A stretch of 64,000 bases of DNA, taken from contig NC_062975.1 of NCBI RefSeq assembly GCF_023078275.1, positions 8,531,141-8,595,140 on the forward strand, read 5' to 3'. A program made the translations under genes and the position numbers. Shown piece by piece: positions 1 through 11,155 of this stretch (position 1 is the stretch's first letter; each line of letters begins with the position of its first letter). The DNA is from Leguminivora glycinivorella. Its lineage: Eukaryota > Arthropoda > Insecta > Lepidoptera > Tortricidae. The notes beneath the pieces were generated by a model. It worked only from the letters and a program-made list of their open reading frames with translations. It had not been told where the DNA came from and ran no database searches.

Positions 1-1250
1 TTTCGTCATAGGACAGCGATGGATCGCAGATCGGAATCACATCGATAATGAAGCGAATGCATTAAAAATATCAGTTGCACTCACCTGTCCCTTCGCGTTG
101 ATCGATAATAGAACGAAAACAACATACCTAATCAACTATGATATAAATAGAACAAGAAAACGCAGTAAGTGAAATCGTGTTCCGCAGGGACTTTCCGATG
201 CCGATAAGTTTATTTAGTGGTGTCTTACTGTAACCGATTTGTTCTAAACGAGCTTGTACGTTCACGGAACAGTTTTATCAAGCTGCATAGCTAATTTTCT
301 CTCTAGGAAACGTAACTTAGAAGGAAACATGCCAGCCCTCGGGTCGACATCAGATGTTCCAAGACGAGAGATCACGTGAGATTAGCCTCCATGTTTTTTG
401 CTCTAAGCTTACCTTTACACGCTTAAAATGCATTCCATGAGCATAAATTTAAATTTCTGTTATCGAAATAGTTGCAGAATTTAAGAGCAGCTAGGAAATG
501 TAGCCGAATGAGTTATGTGACGTGGGAAATGTTTAAGGGAGCGTACGCGTGTTTTACAGGTCTAATTGCGTTAGCAGAAATGGAGGTTTGCGCGCTGAGC
601 TATGATCGCGGGTAATTTATGATGGGGCGGTGTCTAAATAAATTAATGAAATGCAATACCACTTGTTTTACAAATCGGATGAGATAAATCTATTCAATGC
701 GGAACACTACGAAACACATTGATTTAAACAAAAGTTATAGCGCAGTGATTGAGAAAATGTATGTTAAAATGCATGCTCTTGTTCATAACAAAGACAAATG
801 TGCATGTCATCAGGAATCTGGTAGGTACATTCATGTATAATGAATAGTTTGATCTGCTTTAGACTTTAGAATGCAAATGAAATAAATTAATCGTAATCAC
901 TTTCATGAATACTTTATTTTATAAACTAACACATTTTTCGTTAAATTATTATTTGATAAAGAATCCCTGACCCCTTCAAAATAATTCTATCGACATCAAA
1001 CACCCAAATAAATAGCTAATTAAATACTTGTTATAATAATGATAGATATTATAAGGCGTCTGTTACACAGGAGGCAAACCGCAGGCGCCGGTCACGCGAC
1101 GGACACCTTGGCCTGCGGTCGGACACAATTTAGCGAGCCAATCAACCTGTCGGCAGCTATTTGGTAAAGATAACAGTTAAAGCTTGAAATTATATACACT
1201 TAAAGTAAATAAATATATTTCATTTCATTTTATTTCATTTCATATAGTAA
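1..1250. other. No gene seen; AT-rich unique sequence
   Basis: No long open frame with codon structure and no domain signature was seen on either strand. A short GC-rich patch near 1060-1130 has no recognisable feature. It is probably intergenic or intronic. Confidence 0.5.
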
Positions 1251-1251
1251 A

Positions 1252-1465
1252 CTAGCTTTTGCCCGCGGCTTCGCTCGCGTTAAGTTCGAAAATTGCGGAA
1301 TGCTCCATACAAACTTCCACCCCCCATTTTAGGGAAGTGGGAGTTAGGAAAAGACAGAAAGTAGCCTATGTCACTCTCCATCCCTTCAACTATCTCCACT
1401 TACAAAAAATACGCCAATTCGTCGCTTCGTTTTGCCACACTTTCCCATTTATAAAATTAGTGTGG
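1252..1465 (+). repeat. Dispersed repeat, 'cccgcggcttcgctcgcg' family, copy 1
   Basis: The copy starts with AGCTTTTGCCCGCGGCTTCG and continues through blocks on 'gtagcctatgtcactctcc', 'cttcaactatctccactta' and 'cactttcccatttataa'. The same blocks in the same order occur at 33351-33532 (plus) and 35775-35947 (minus), so this is an interspersed family. I know this motif as very common in lepidopteran DNA but cannot name its class from sequence alone. The open frame across it is a by-product. Confidence 0.75.
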
Positions 1466-1489
1466 ATTTATCTTAAAACTAACGACAGC

Positions 1490-2006
1490 AGATTCAAAGA
1501 TTCAAAGATTTTTATTTGTTCAACATAGGTAAGTTACAAGATGTTTAATAATTGTTTTCAGTATCACTATGTCGTGTCGTGCCTATTGGCATACAAATAT
1601 ATTAATAATATACACTATTTACTTAATTAAAATATCACTGTCAAATATCAAAACAATAACAGTCAAACAGGGTTATCTCATGCAATCAATTCAATCTAAT
1701 AATTTAATAATGTCAAAGTAATGTTCTAAAAAAAAAATAATAATAAATAGGTACTTAATTATAATAATCTCAATTCACTTTTAATTTAATTTAATTTACA
1801 ATTCAGTTTTAATTTAATTTAATTTACAATTCAGTCAAAAATTCTCTTATAGTGTAATATGCTTTCTCTATAAGGAATACTTTAAGTTTTTCTTTGAAAA
1901 CATTACTTTTGCAGAGCTGAGCAGAGCTGACTTTACAAGCATTCTGCAACAGTTCATTAGAGACTTAGAAGAAACACCTCCTCACTTTGTTCTGTCTAGG
2001 GTACGT
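1490..2006. repeat. AT-rich stretch with a 28-bp tandem duplication
   Basis: Begins with 'attcaaagattcaaagattttta', a motif I associate with LINE ends in Lepidoptera, here probably the 3' end of a minus-strand copy. A 28-bp unit (TTTTAATTTAATTTAATTTA followed by CAATTCAG) is repeated twice without change at 1779-1806 and 1807-1834. No coding potential seen. Confidence 0.4.
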
Positions 2007-2127
2007 AGCCAAATGCAAAACGCTTAGCTTAGCTTAATTATCGTAGCTATCTCTATCGCTCTTTCGTATTGGCGCGACAAAGCCAGACTGTGTTTCGATC
2101 GGCGTCAACGATTAATTTTCAGCTAGG
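2007..2127. repeat. Degenerate copy of the 'ggcgcgacaaagccaga' MITE family
   Basis: Contains 'agccaaatgc' near the left end, 'ctctatcgctctttcgtattggcgcgacaaagccaga' in the middle, and 'gctaggcc' at the right. These match, with divergence, the elements at 31162-31315 and 55446-55604, which have clear inverted ends. Non-coding, non-autonomous. Confidence 0.5.
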
Positions 2128-2139
2128 CCGGCAGTTTGT

Positions 2140-3110
2140 ACAGAGTTAGGAATTTTGAATACTCGGACTCTCTTAACTTGGAAAATTTTGGAAATGAAAA
2201 ATTAAATTCCTCACAGGTAAATGAACAAAAGTGACTAACTCGAATCCTGTGGCTCTAAAGAGGTACAATTAACTGGTGCAAGTCTCGTGCAACTCGAACG
2301 TAAAAGGGCATAAGTGTTACGTGGAACTGACGCCCTTTTGAACCTGATCTGCGCAAGGTTGAACCTCCTTCTCAATCCCCCTTTTTAGATCCAGTTAAGA
2401 TTGCTGCTTAGTGTGATGAAAGGAACTGAAAGAAGGACTAATGTAGCTTAGAACTTATAATAATTAAACCTCAACATTATCAACAGCATCATGATAGTTG
2501 CATCATACTCTTTATTCATTTCAATTCTTAGGTTATAAAGGTAAAATACAAAACCACATACAAAACAATACAAAATATATAAACACATTATAAAAAACCT
2601 AACCTAGGGTGCCGCCATCGTTCTGATGAAGATAGCCTTGCATCTGACCCTTGATCCACTTCTCTCGATATGCTAGGACCGTTCGCTGAAACGACTATCG
2701 TTATAATCAACATATTATCTCGTAGCTACGTTTATTAATATGTACGTTAAAAAAGAAGATCATAAAATAATTGAAAATTACAACTGTTTACATTTTTTAC
2801 AAATCTAAGTCAATTAAGAATCTGATCTGCTTTTATGTAATACTTAATTAAAAAACCATGCGTCTTAATCATAACATACTTAACCGAAACAATTAATCAC
2901 TAAAGTATAGGTACCTTCAATTAAGGGACCAACACGCTTTTGTTTGCATTTGATATTGAATTTTGCGAGGCTTTATGCATTCGAAGCATATGTGTAGCGT
3001 TTGCACAAAAAGTTAAATTAATACGTAAAATGAATTGACTAGCAAAAGGCATAACATCGATATTTTAGTGTATTAATTTTAGGTTTTTAGATCTTATTAT
3101 TTAGTTCACG
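2140..3110. other. No gene seen
   Basis: AT-rich sequence. The piece near 2530-2690 ('aacctaacctagggtgccgcc') resembles part of a lepidopteran LINE end, but I cannot set its limits. No exon or RNA gene recognised. Confidence 0.4.
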
Positions 3111-3118
3111 AGACGTTA

Positions 3119-3352
3119 GGGCAGTTCTGAATTTGGGACCCCCAATTAGCAAAATTTGTTAACAAAAATTAACTCGCTGTCAGTTTTGTAACGACAATTA
3201 AGCATAAAATCTGTCTAAAAATTTACTTTTTTCACACTCTGAATGTAGATTATCGCTTAAAGTTTATGTAATTAACACAAAAACAATATTTTTATTGAAA
3301 TTTCATTCTTAATTATCGTAACAAAACTGACAGTGAGTTAATTTTTGTTAAC
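3119..3352. mobile_element. Tc1/mariner-type MITE, right end lost next to a SINE
   Basis: The left arm (GGGCAGTTCTGAATTTGGGA then CCC) and the inner inverted blocks 'gttaactcgctgtcagttttgt' / 'acaaaactgacagtgagttaa' match the intact 242-bp copy at 61131-61372. A TA lies just left of the end (3117-3118), as expected for a TA-duplicating element. The expected right terminus is missing. The sequence changes at about 3353 into the SINE at 3361, so the SINE insertion or a deletion removed it. Confidence 0.7.
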
Positions 3353-3360
3353 AACTTACG

Positions 3361-3500
3361 CGGCGGCGGGCGGGCGGTTGGTCTAGTGGTAAAGACGTTA
3401 GCCGCGTAAGCTGAAGACCCGGGTTCGATTCCCGGCTCGGCCACCAGTGGGCCTTGTCGTTTTTTCTTTCGTGTATGAGATCTATTTCAATTATAAAATC
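3361..3500 (+). mobile_element. tRNA-derived SINE, copy 1 (plus strand)
   Basis: The tRNA-like head has a box A-like block (3379-3394), a perfect D stem GTCT/AGAC, an anticodon stem TTAGC/GCTGA with one wobble pair, and a perfect T stem CCGGG/CCCGG around TTCGATT (box B, 3421-3433). The head ends CTCGGCC-A-CCA. The acceptor stem pairs poorly and position 33 is G, not U, so this is unlikely to be a working tRNA. A tail of about 50 bp ('gtgggccttgtcgttttttctttcgtgta') follows. Two minus-strand copies share head and tail (49290-49420, 49705-49830), which shows an interspersed element with a pol III promoter. Confidence 0.8.
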
Positions 3501-3816
3501 TTTCTTTGTTTTTCAATAACTTTACAAATAAATAGTTTCATGCGGCTACATTTTTCTGCTGACGCTCCAGGTAGCGATTGCATCGTCTGCCCGGCGCGCG
3601 TTGCGCCTCGCTAATGAATTCGCGTGTTAACCCGTGTCGCCGACGTAACCATGGGAATACGCGCCTGTTCCTGCGACAGCACTAGGATCGGTTATGATAG
3701 GGCCCATCCCATGTAACTATGAGAGTCCTGCGACAGCCGTGATACTTACCATTTATTACTACAAGTACTTATGACGCACGACTGTTATGATAGGACCGAT
3801 GTGACCAGCACCGATA

Positions 3817-3920
3817 GCATGGTCGCGCGATAAACGATAAAACAGCCGTCCCTATCGCACTTACAAATAGTGCGAAAGGGACGGCCTGATGTTATAGGTA
3901 TCATTTATTGCGACCATGGC
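3817..3920. repeat. Hairpin repeat (inverted-end MITE), copy 1
   Basis: Outer inverted ends are CATGGTCGCGCGATAAACGAT and ATCATTTATTGCGACCATG. An inner hairpin at 3846-3886 has arms GCCGTCCCTATCGCACTT / AGTGCGAAAGGGACGGC. A related half copy with TATCGCACTTACAAATAGTG lies at 26924-26985. Non-coding. Confidence 0.65.
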
Positions 3921-5239
3921 CAGGAGAGTAAAGCAGTAAAGCTTAGCATGATTGTGTCGAAAAAGTCATGATATCTTGTACAAGCTGAAAGACCATGTGT
4001 AAATGGTGCTAATATTAAATCGTGTGCCTGAATTGTCACCGACATAACCATGGCAAAGCCCTACCATTCGTTACTGCGACGTCCGGGCCAGTGTAACTAT
4101 GAAAATTCAACTCAATCCTGAAAAGCTTGCTATGGGTAACTGTGACTGCATCACCGAAGAAGCCATGATACATGATGCATGATAAGAGGTCGATGGCGTG
4201 ACATCGTTTTGGTCAAAATTAAATAGTGACTAGTGAGTAAAGTAACTAAGCCTCAGTACGTTATCAAAGTTTAATTGCTTAACCGCCTATATCGAGGGCG
4301 GTTAACAAAACACGTCTCTTGCGTGAGTCGCCACATTTGTAGACTCCCCGAACCTTGTACCTCCCGGCCCGCTATTACTTACCCTGCGGGCCGACTCCCT
4401 ATCGCCCCATCGGCACAGGCTCCTGGATGTAACGCTAGTTTTTTGCCAACGATAAGCAGATACGAGACAATTAAAAGATGCCATCGCGAATTTGAAATCG
4501 AAAACGTTCGTAATTTTCACAGTTATTTGCATCGAAATTGGGTTTTTTAAACGTCCGCAAAGGATGCGTTTACGCATGCTTAAAACGCATGTCCAATTAA
4601 AACCTTGAAATTCTAATTACACATTAATTATATTTTTACTTTTATGCGCAATGGAATTAATGTTGCTTTGCGTGAATACGATAATATCGGTATTGCTTAC
4701 TATGTATAAAGTTTTTGTAAACAAATATTTAACACAGCGTTACGGCCAGCACCTTTCAATTTAAAATGGAGGCAAAAACTTTTGTTGGTCGGAAACTGTT
4801 TGTTATGATTGATCCATTTTTCAAACAACCAACCAGTTATTAAACAACAGCAATGGGATTTTATTCAGATTCATCAAACCAATTCGGGATCATAATTGAT
4901 CTGCTGTGTAAAAAATACGGGGTTGTTAGGCTAGCTAGCGCTAGGCGCCAAACGTGGGTAGTGTAGAGTTGTATTGTATGGGGCGCTGGCGGCGCATGAC
5001 TGTCCGATCGCGGGAACCCAATTAACGGGCGGGCCACGTGGGACCGAGACAATACCTACCACCAGACAGCACAAAAAATACATCCTGTTAATATCAACTT
5101 CACATTACTTAATAGTCTCTAATTTTGTTTTTCAAATAAACATGCGTAGCCGTAGGTAGATAATTGTCAGTCCTTGCGAACCTCTATCGTTCCACAAGAA
5201 GTCCATCTCCAATAACATAAAAGTACAATTATTAAACCT
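3921..5239. other. No gene seen; one short hairpin
   Basis: Includes a 9-bp perfect hairpin at 4279-4305 (TTAACCGCC / GGCGGTTAA, 9-base loop). Short open frames at 4275-4577 overlap on both strands and have no recognisable domains. Otherwise AT-rich unique DNA. Confidence 0.45.
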
Positions 5240-5362
5240 GGGGGCCGATTTTTGAGTCTCACGGCATTCGAATTCAGAAAATTGTCACTGAAAATAATAG
5301 GCAATTCACCGATTTCAACCGGTATTTTAGTGACAGTGACTCAAAAAACGCGCCCCCCCCCC
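5240..5362. mobile_element. Small inverted-end MITE (GGGGGCCGATTTTTGAGTC)
   Basis: The left end GGGGGCCGATTTTTGAGTC is mirrored on the right by GACTCAAAAAACGCGCCCCC. Inner blocks 'gtcactgaaaat' and 'attttagtgacagtgac' also mirror. About 123 bp, non-coding. The terminal C/G runs vary in length, and I could not settle the target duplication. Confidence 0.6.
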
Positions 5363-5629
5363 TGTTTTTAAAATTTCACGAAATTATATTGAGAACTGCT
5401 ACTTATATTGAGAATAGAACAGCGCTCTGTAGGTACGGTTATTATATTTAAGTAGAATATGAATAGGTATGTATGATGGAAAAACTTAAGTGAAACAATC
5501 AGGACACGTTACATGCACCAGATTAAACTACATGATAAATACTCAATTAAATGGTATTTATAGAAAATAACAAATATGCATTTTTCTTACCCTAGTCTAA
5601 TTTCATGTCAGGAAAGAGACTTGTATCAA

Positions 5630-6045
5630 GACGACCTGCTTCTAAATGTACTTACCACTTACATAGCATTCATCCAAGCTGTACCTTTACCTCTTAGAGT
5701 GCTGGACTTCAATTCTTTATTTATGAACTGGCAACAAAGTGCTCTAGTCGCCAAATAAATCGCATTATGTATAGTATTAAGATGAGCACCTTAAACTTTC
5801 TGAGCTCTTTCGTGTGTTCTAGGTGTACCTTTGTCTGATGTGTTTGTATCAACACAACCTGCTCTTCCTAAATCTGCTTAGTATAACATTCATCCAAGCT
5901 GTACCTATACCTCCTACAGTGCTGGGATTCAGCTGTTAATTATCAACTGGCAACAAAGTGCGCTAGTCGCTAAATCGCATGAGCATTAAGGCGCGCATCT
6001 TAAACTTTCTAAGCTCTCTCTTGTGTTCTCGACAATGCTCGCTTA
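5630..6045. repeat. Diverged tandem duplication, ~230-bp spacing
   Basis: Shared blocks recur in the same order: 'cattcatccaagctgtacct' (about 5669 and 5891), 'aactggcaacaaagtg' (about 5725 and 5947), and 'ttaaactttct(g/a)agctct' (about 5791 and 6001). The copies differ at many positions and by small indels, so the duplication is not recent. No open frame spans either copy. Confidence 0.7.
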
Positions 6046-6049
6046 ATCC

Positions 6050-7809
6050 TGTGCTGAAGACTGAAATGCTGGCGTAGATACAATTTAAATATACTTACGT
6101 GCCTAGTTACGAGTACCTAAACACTTTTGGCAATAAAGTGATAAACTATCTACCTAATAAATACGTTTGCGTGCTAATCTATTACCTAACTATTTAGTTA
6201 TGTTTTCTAAGTAGGTAGGTAATATTCACATGCACTTTAAAAAAAATAATAAATCTTCGAATCGAATGTCTTAAGCCAAATTAGACTAACTTAATTCAAT
6301 TAAACTGAAACCTAGTAGATAATCATAAATATATACACGTGACAAAGCAATAATCATGAGACCATTGAGACCATAAAGCTATATAACTTTATGTTTGGGT
6401 TTAATAAAATGTTTGATAACTAAAATACTTTGTTTTATAATGTGAAGGCATTTACCAAAACATCAATGTAACCGGATTAAATTTTTCATGACATCGAGAG
6501 TTGGCCTTGCAATATAAAGTTAACAAATGAAAAACCAGTTTTTCAACTCAATTCATTGACTGATTCTTCAAGTTTTTGTCTAAAAAGCAGCTGGAAGTTT
6601 TGTTCAGTCATCGTCCGAAACTGAACGGCGTAGAGAGCGGGTTCAGTTGGCACTTTTCCGTTTCAATAATAATTTCACGAACGATGGCGCGCCGACAGCC
6701 TCGACGACGCAACACACAGTTTTAATGCAGTATGTAGACAGACACATATCACAATGACACGTGTATATGCATATGCAAGTCAAGAAAGAATGTTGCCTTA
6801 ATAAGGAAATTACGGAATGATCTTTTGGGCTAAGAAACACTAAGCAAATTTCATTCTGATGCAAAAATAAGCGTCCCAAAAATGTTAATGGTAAATATAA
6901 TTTCTAGTAAGTATGTAAGTACCTAAATTACGTGCATGCATGTGAAAAAAGGACAAAAACGTGGTGTAATAATAAGTCATTAAGAAATTATACGTTAATC
7001 AGCTAAAATATACCTGGAAAAAAAGCTCAATTCAATGTCTAAATGTGTGTGATGTTTTGATTTATTGATTGTCTAGTCATATTATTGACAACGATCTACG
7101 AGACTACGATGGGCTTTGAAGGGCTGTCATTTTTTCTCTAATTCTCTACCTTTACCTTTCTGAGTTTTAGCTTTCAAATGTAGCAGTTTTATTAATTTTC
7201 ATACTTTTTCTGGCTCTGGCTGGTTTGGTTCTCAGTTAGGTATATCCCCTCAAAATTATAGGACCTACTCGCAAGAGCACTGTTTTCAGTCGTCAACTAT
7301 TGCCGCGTGGAGAGCGTCGCATCGCTGAATATCGCTATCAGGACAACAATGACTTTCTGGCTGGCTGACGATCTTCTTTCAAACGTAATTCGCATTTTTC
7401 ACGGCCCGCGCGGCCCGCACTGTTAGATATGCAACATACGGAATAATGCTAAACGGAAAACAAAAGGGGACACGAGGGACGCATGGGTGAGTTTCAAGTT
7501 TTACTGTTTTATACATGTTTTTGTATATATTGAAAATTGCCATTTTAGTTACATATCAAGTTCCTGTAGCAATGTCATTCCTTAAAATCACATTGATTAA
7601 TAAGAGAGAGTAGGTAGCTATAGTAAAAAGCGATACTTCCCAGCCCATTTTAAGGAACGTAAAGACAATATTTCATTGCTAAATACCTAATCACAATAAA
7701 TATTTCTGAATTTTCAGGGATTTAATTAATCCAACGCAGAGTTGAAAAGCCACTGTTCTATTAATAAAACTATCAGTAGTTATAGTGTCTATTTTTAAAA
7801 GTTCCGTAA
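6050..7809. other. No gene seen
   Basis: AT-rich unique sequence. A possible splice donor (GTGAGT) follows 'gggacgcatgg' at about 7485, downstream of a GC-richer patch (7300-7480). There is no partner acceptor or coding frame, so I do not call an exon. Confidence 0.4.
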
Positions 7810-7883
7810 GACCTATGAAATGTTCATTTATTTAGTAGGTATAGATATCTACTATTATCTACTAAATGAAAATTTCATAGATC
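7810..7883 (+). other. Imperfect ~74-nt hairpin
   Basis: The 5' arm GACCTATGAAATGTTCATTT pairs with the 3' arm ending in AAATTTTCATTTAGTAG in reverse complement (CTATGAAAT and TTCATTTA blocks), with a TA-rich loop around 7840-7855. Size is in the range of a microRNA precursor, but short palindromic MITEs look the same. No function is implied. Confidence 0.35.
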
Positions 7884-8396
7884 GGTAACTCGGTACACGA
7901 AATAATTCCTAGAAACGTTTTACTTATTCCAACGAGGAAACGATAATATCAAATCCTCTTAAATACGAGACGTCAAATGAGTATTTAACTGCTAAAGTTA
8001 ACAATGAAAATTGAAAACTCCACTAATTTAAATTTCCTTACAAATCGTTCACAATACCTTACTTTTTCCAGCTCCGCTTCAATGAATAATAGGTACTATT
8101 GTGACTTGTGACGTCCTTGTGTTATTTTTATTATATTCTTATCTCCTTTACAGTCAGTGCGCGCTGACAATCGTTCCCTTACTGGTCAATAGGTTCCGAT
8201 GATTCTGTGGTGTGACGCGGAACGTGGAAAAATAACCACAGAAAATAAATAATATTTATTTATAACAACCCTTTATTGATGGATAAATCTACGAGTTGTG
8301 TATCGTAGAGTAGCCAACCCACGCCAACCTCATTCGGATTTAAAAATCCGTGTAAAATTATTCCTTCAGGTCGGACAGTTATCTCTTCAGTTGTAA

Positions 8397-9000
8397 AGGC
8401 CGCTGTCTGTACACATGGGGCCAACGGTTGGGTCAACCCTTTGACCAGCCCCTTGGCCAAGCGTGTAGAGGGCTACTTGGCCGTATGTTGGCAGTTGGCG
8501 CCAGCGCTGGCCGGCCAACCGACTGGTGCCAGTTTTTTGTGTACACATCAAAGGATCTTGGCGCACATGGCCAATTGTGTTAACACGTTGGCGCCTCATT
8601 CAGTTTGTCGTCATCCGTCAGAGAGGACAATAGTGAAAGATTTACGAAAATAATAAGTTTATCTGTGCCAATAATAGTGTTGATTTTAGGAAATAAAATA
8701 CCCAAATTGCAAATGTTTAATGTATTGCCTAAAAAGATAAATGTACTTATCGGAATATTCAAAAAATCGTTAATATTTCAGATAAATTAATTTTACTACG
8801 CGGTTATTATTTATTAATTAAATTTTGCTGACAACGTTAATGACCTAGAATTACCTAGCCTTTTCCATTCTACATCCATCTTCTATGAAGAACTAATACC
8901 AAGTGATTGGATCACCAATGTGTAAACAGCGACTCTTATCTCTGCCAAGGGGCTGCTCCAAGGGTTGGCCCAACCGTTGCCCCCATGTGTACAGCGGCCT
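8397..9000. mobile_element. PIF/Harbinger-type MITE, 604 bp, TAA duplication
   Basis: Inverted ends begin AGGCCGCTGT and continue for about 60 bp through TGTACACATGGGG(G/C)CAACGGTTGG and GGGGCTG(G/C)TC blocks. A 3-bp TAA flanks it at 8394-8396 and 9001-9003, the target duplication typical of PIF/Harbinger. Inside the left half are many TTGGCC/TTGGCG motifs. No transposase frame is present, so it is non-autonomous. The three small open frames in it are incidental. Confidence 0.8.
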
Positions 9001-9639
9001 TAAGACGAAACACTCATATCAAATTGAGTCACGTCAAGTTCGTTCATTTAACATTACTTTCTTGTAAGCCTTAAGTAATTTGTTTGGCTACCAAGACATT
9101 TAAGCAAGACCATGTATGTATAAGAACATACAAATAAGTACTATCATATCATTTTGTCTCTTACGTGATGCTATTTACATTAATAAAAAGTTTAGGTTAG
9201 ATTTCGCGTTTATATATCGACTTGGACACCCGCTGTTACAGCCAAGACGGACGACATTCCACCCAGACTGAAGAAAAACGGCAACCAGTCATGAAAGCGT
9301 AAACCCAAATAACTTTGCCCAAGAATTACGTTGTTCGCCCTTTTAGGAGCCTATATTTCTCCGGTGACATTGACGGCGATGTTGCCAGTACATACGGCCG
9401 TACATTGTATTTTAATTAATTGTTAGGACGGGGTCAAGACGTCGAGAACGGCCCCGTGGCATGAAAGCACCATTAAATAGAGGGCAATAGGCTCTGTCGC
9501 GCATAAACCGTAGATAAATAGCTTTTATGGCTTTTAACTGGACGTAAAAACTGTGATAGAGCTTATACTGCAGATAGTTGTTTTTAGAAACCCAAAACAG
9601 CAGCGTGTTTAAATATTTTTTTTTACTTAAAATACATAC
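9001..9639. other. No gene seen
   Basis: Mixed AT-rich sequence with no conserved exon, RNA gene or inverted-end element recognised. Confidence 0.4.
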
Positions 9640-9960
9640 TTTACCAAAACCAAAGAGGATCGAGTATTATAGAGAGTTACTGTCAAAGTAAAACGTGTAA
9701 TCACAGTGCCCAGACTGCCATCTCTCGACACAAGCTTAAAACTTTTGAACCTCAGTTTTGACAATTTGGCCCGTATTGTTAGCTTGATATGTGTTAAAAT
9801 GTCAAATATTAATATTAGCGCCATTTAGTCAAGCTTTTCCCCAAAGGTGTAACGCTATCTAGGCCACCGTACCTTTTTCTCTATGGCTTTGAGGTACGTT
9901 TTTTTCTTAGACTTTATCCGTCTGTACGGAGTTACATATGTCTTTGCCAAAACTGAATCT
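9640..9960 (-). repeat. Dispersed repeat, copy 1 (minus relative to 34322-34545)
   Basis: Shares in reverse order with 34322-34545 the blocks 'gtgtaatcacagtgc(c)cagactgccatctctcgacac', 'acctcagttttgacaatttggccc', 'ccaaaggtgtaacgc' and 'ctgtacggagttacatatgtcttt'. A third fragment with the last block lies at 57660-57740. Interspersed, non-coding, class unknown. Confidence 0.7.
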
Positions 9961-10606
9961 CACACCAGAAGATGGCAAAGTCTTAGCCGTTATTGAGTCT
10001 GAAAGTGGACCCTGGTACTACGCTGGGAAAACACTAAGTTCAAGAAAAAGGACCCTTGAGTTGATAATTTGAACTTTAGTTCCTACACCATTTTCATTCG
10101 CTGTTTTCACTAAGGTTATCTGTAGTACCTAACTGGGTCAGAAACCCCCCATAGCAGGTGAAAACACGTATTAGACAAATTGGCCACATACATTCTGGTC
10201 ATATATTGGTACACAATCCGCCGGCTTACCCGTGATTAAAACCCGCCGTCGGATAGCCGATTACTATGCAAATAGCGCAGCTAACGCGGGGTCGGCACGA
10301 GCGGCGCTGGGTTCACTGAAGAACGGCGACACTGACTAAAAGTATACTCAAATCTTAAAGATAGCTGAATGTATACTCTGGCAAACATTGTCAGTCAGTC
10401 GCGTCAGTAACAATGGCGCGAAACTTCCAACTTTTACTCAGAAGACCAAGACATAGCGTCTGAAATCCACGCACCATGTCCATGATTTTCTACTTCGGAA
10501 GTGCCTGCCAAATGATGTAGGTATAAATGCAACTTGGTTTTCCGTCTCGTCTAGTATTATTCGTATCAGATCAGATACTACTAACGTTACATATGTATTA
10601 TATGTA

Positions 10607-10668
10607 TAAGTTGCGGAAACTTTCAAAAAACTAGTAGGAAAAGTTCACGAAAAATCAGAGAAAATTAA
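10607..10668 (+). repeat. Fragment of a hAT-type MITE
   Basis: 'aagttgcggaaactttc' followed by 'gttcacgaaaaat' matches the left end of the element at 54715-54904. Only one end is present, so it is a truncated copy. Confidence 0.5.
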
Positions 10669-10899
10669 TTGTAAATGAAGGACATTTAGTGCATGGCGAA
10701 TTTATCAATGAATTCATTCATAATTTCTTCATGCACTTTTGCAGTTGATAGTACCTTACCTACAGCATATAAAAAGTTTTACAAGATAACTGGCAGATAA
10801 GTACAGTAGGTAACAATAGGTAGGTAAGTACCTAAATTTATATTGAATATTTTCAAACATGGGTGACTAAACTAAAGTGTACACTCTCATCCTCAAACC

Positions 10900-11155
10900 T
10901 AAAATCGACGACCGATCTGGCCTAGCGCGTAGTAACCCTGCCTGCTAAGCCGCGGTCCCGGGTTCGAATCCCGGTAAGGGCATTTATTTGTGTGATGAGC
11001 ACAGATATTTGTTCCTGAGTCATGGATGTTTTCTATGTATATAAGTATTTGTATATTATGTATATCGTTGTCTGAGTACCCACAACACAAGCCTTCTTGG
11101 GTTTACCGTGGGACTCAGTCAATCTGTGTAATATTTTATTTATTTATTTTATTTA
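10900..11155 (+). mobile_element. tRNA-derived SINE, second family
   Basis: The head contains a box A-like block (CTGGCCTAGCGCG, 10918-10930) and a perfect box B (GGTTCGAATCC, 10961-10971). The body ('gcatttatttgtgtgatgagcacagatatttgttcctgagtcatgg') runs to 'accgtgggactcagtcaatctgtgtaatatttt' and a (TTTA)n tail ending near 11155. This layout and body are familiar from many lepidopteran genomes. A 3'-end fragment of the same family lies on the minus strand at 47393-47460. The small minus-strand open frame over it is incidental. Confidence 0.85.

Noticed and set aside
3361..3446. Genuine tRNA gene
   Set aside because: Poor acceptor pairing, G at position 33, and two more copies with the same non-tRNA tail point to a SINE.
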